Shown here piece by piece: positions 5,935 to 7,621 of a stretch of 7,621 nt of DNA. The notes under the pieces are model-generated. The model did not search any database, had not been told where the DNA came from, and was given only the letters and a program-made list of their open reading frames with translations. The stretch spans positions 1 through 7,621 of the forward strand of contig JAAUPT010000070.1 of the NCBI GenBank assembly GCA_012032965.1, written 5' to 3'. Every line of letters begins with the position of its first letter. The stretch's first letter is position 1. Both the position numbers and the translations under genes were made by a program. The stretch comes from Nitrospira sp. (GTDB lineage Bacteria; Nitrospirota; Nitrospiria; Nitrospirales; Nitrospiraceae).

Positions 5935-7249
5935 CCGCTCCAACCTCACAAACCGTTCTCATCCTCGGCGCCGGATTGGTTGGTCTCACAACCGCCTATC
6001 ATCTCCATCGACAGGGCCACCGCATCACGCTGCTCGATCACCCTGATTGGCTCGACGGGTTCCGGCTCAATGCATCCGACCCCGCACCGATTCTCTTGGG
6101 ATGTCACCACGAGAGCCACCGGCTCCTCCAGGCGCTGCATCAGCAATCACCCGCGCACCACGACCGCCCCATTCCACTCGAGTTTCATCTACCCGATGGA
6201 CGCAACGTGTCATATCAGTCTGCTCAGCTTCCCGGAGCCTTTCAATGGATGATGAGTCTCTTTAGCTTCCAAGGCCTAGCCTGGCAGGACCGCTGGAAGC
6301 TGTTCTCTCACGTCGAGCAGATTTGGGAGCAAGCGCAGACCCTCCCGACAGATCTCGAGAATCGCACTGCGCAGGAATGGCTGGCGGCGACCGGCCAAAG
6401 TGTCCAAGCCCGAGAGCGGATTTGGGGCCGCTCGCTCATTGGCTGACCGGAAACGATCTCGCGCGCCTCTCCGCCGCGACCTTTGTGCAATTGCTCTCAA
6501 CCATATTTCTCAGCGACGCGTCGGATGCCAGGCTCACCTATGTGTCTGGTTCCGTCGAACAAAGGCTCAGGGCACCGATCAAACAGGCGTTGGGTCACGG
6601 CCCTATCGAGTTCCACACCCTGACAGCTCGTCCACACCTCCGCTTTGGAGAAAGCAGCGTGCACGACATTCGGCTCCAAGACAGCACGACAATACAAGCT
6701 CAGTGGTACGTCTTCGCGCTGTCGCCCCACCAGTTGCTTGCGCTTTTGCCGGAGCGGCTGTTAACGCGCTATGCCTACTTCGCCCAGGTTACGGAACTCA
6801 ACGATCTCAGCGAGGTCGTCGTCCAATTGACATGCCAAGAGGCCACTCAAACCCCTCGCCTTGTATTGCTACCAGGACGCCCGTTCCACCAACTGACCAT
6901 TACTCCGTTGGGGTCTGGCGCAATCAGCTGTCGTCTCTCTGCCCTAGCCGACTCGCTTGCAAATTTGGATGATGATCAGTTGATATTAGATGCTGCAATC
7001 GCCGAGCTGAGCCGGATATTTCCAAACATAGTTCCCAAAGACATACTCACCCATGAAATCTTTCAAGAACACCATGCTGCGCTCTCGCTCGCGCCGGGCA
7101 CTGCGCGGCTCAGGCCTCTCCAGCAAAGTCCGATCCATAACATGCTCGTCGCTGGAGCTTGGACTGACGCAGGCTGGCCTGCTAACCTCGAAAGCGCACT
7201 CGTCAGCGCCCGTCGCTGTGCGGAGATCGTTGCGGGCAGGCCGGATTGA
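5931..7249 (+). CDS. hpnE: Divergent hydroxysqualene dehydroxylase HpnE (FAD-dependent), interrupted by one frame change
   Basis: Amine-oxidase/phytoene-desaturase-like flavoprotein. HpnE reduces hydroxysqualene to squalene, the last step of the HpnCDE route. GTG at 5931 overlaps the hpnD stop (GTGA). A TTG at 5910 would add seven residues, and neither has a good ribosome binding site. The first frame stops at 6446. Adding one G to the four-G run at 6424-6427 gives I-W-G-P-L-A-H-W and a 439-residue protein of usual length. The N-terminal Rossmann motif G-A-G-L-V-G is at 13-18, with D36 at the end of strand 2 where Glu is usual. I-L-L-G-C-H-H-E aligns with the family's L-L-G-C-Y-R-E block. The usual G-G-R motif is not visible. 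The C-terminal FAD motif reads G-A-W-T-D-A-G (409-415) instead of the usual G-D-W-T-x-T-G. The assignment rests on these blocks and on hpnD next door. Confidence 0.82.
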
Positions 7250-7280
7250 TCTTCCTTTCCGTAGACGGTATCAGTACCTT

Positions 7281-7589
7281 ATGAAAATACAGTACAGAAG
7301 CCTCCTGATCCTCTTTATGCTGGCAGGTTTCGCCTGCGCGCCAAGTCCGTATGAGCGTGGCGGCCACCCGAGCGGGCTGACCCGATATGACGTGGAGCGT
7401 GACTATATGGAATGTGAGTACAAAGCACGACTAGCCAATGAGCAACACTTCTATAGCCAGAGTTCTCCCTTTCCCTTCAGCGCAGGCCCTCAAAACCCCG
7501 CCGACCATGCCCGGGCCCTACATGGCCTTTCAATGATCAACGCCATGCGGGATACCTGTCTCTCGGCAAAAGGATACCGGCTCAATTAG
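7281..7589 (+). CDS. Small lipoprotein candidate of unknown function
   Basis: 102 residues from ATG at 7281, ending at TAG 7589. The N-terminus has K2 and R6, then a hydrophobic stretch (L-L-I-L-F-M-L-A-G-F-A) ending at C19, which resembles a lipoprotein signal peptide. Gly at -3 is not the most typical lipobox residue, so a cleaved or uncleaved ordinary signal is possible. The mature part is short and polar, with T-R-Y-D-V-E-R-D-Y-M-E-C near residue 40 and a further Cys near the end (D-T-C-L-S-A-K-G-Y), so a disulfide is possible outside the cytoplasm. The final K-G-Y-R motif recalls small envelope proteins with a Cys pair. I do not recognise a named family. It starts 31 bases after hpnE and is probably the last gene of the operon in view. 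The ribosome binding site is weak. The 32 bases after the stop show no terminator. Confidence 0.7.
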   Translation: MKIQYRSLLILFMLAGFACAPSPYERGGHPSGLTRYDVERDYMECEYKARLANEQHFYSQSSPFPFSAGPQNPADHARALHGLSMINAMRDTCLSAKGYRLN

Positions 7590-7621
7590 CCGAGTGCAGA
7601 TAACACAGATCCTCAAACCGT

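Noticed and set aside
5301..6446. Programmed ribosomal frameshifting in hpnD and hpnE
   Set aside because: No slippery heptamer plus downstream structure is evident, the family is not known for it, and similar breaks occur in unrelated genes of the window.
7053..7280. 76-residue extension of the lipoprotein candidate into hpnE
   Set aside because: It overlaps hpnE coding sequence in another frame, and a signal peptide begins exactly at the ATG at 7281.

Overview
The window looks like chromosomal DNA of moderate GC content from a Gram-negative bacterium that makes squalene or hopanoids. Nitrospira (Nitrospirota) is my best guess from the style and mix of the genes, but no marker gene settles it. 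There is no rRNA, tRNA, transposase, CRISPR array or phage gene.

Layout. Left part (1-2174), minus strand, three genes: a membrane-anchored protein with a GLG1-type Cys-rich repeat that runs off the left edge, an unrecognised 337-residue protein, and a YjbQ/UPF0047 family protein. Middle (2175-2559): a 385-base divergent intergenic region with a good minus-strand promoter for the YjbQ gene, a promoter candidate for the rightward gene, and a hairpin plus T-run that reads as a minus-strand terminator and may end a small RNA. Right part (2560-7589), plus strand: a membrane-anchored Pro-rich protein with a C-terminal SH3-like domain, a near-perfect terminator hairpin (17-bp stem) fused to an extended -10 promoter, and then a tight five-gene operon. 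That operon runs HAD phosphatase, cobalamin-binding-type receptor, hpnD, hpnE, small lipoprotein candidate. Gaps within it are 13, -4, -4 and 31 bases.

Function. HpnD (presqualene diphosphate synthase) and HpnE (hydroxysqualene dehydroxylase) are two of the three enzymes of the HpnCDE route from farnesyl diphosphate to squalene. HpnC is not in the window. Start/stop overlaps (ATGA, GTGA) indicate translational coupling of the receptor gene, hpnD and hpnE. The HAD phosphatase and lipoprotein have no assigned place in the pathway.

The most striking property of the window is that four of its nine genes are broken by one frame change each (near 1071, 4766, 5310 and 6424). In every case a single inserted or deleted base restores a continuous, full-length protein. 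Three of the four are a missing base in a G or C run. This pattern points to uncorrected indels in the assembly more than to gene decay, so these genes are annotated at full span with the break described. The other unusual point is HpnE itself, whose FAD-binding motifs depart from what I know of the family at three places.
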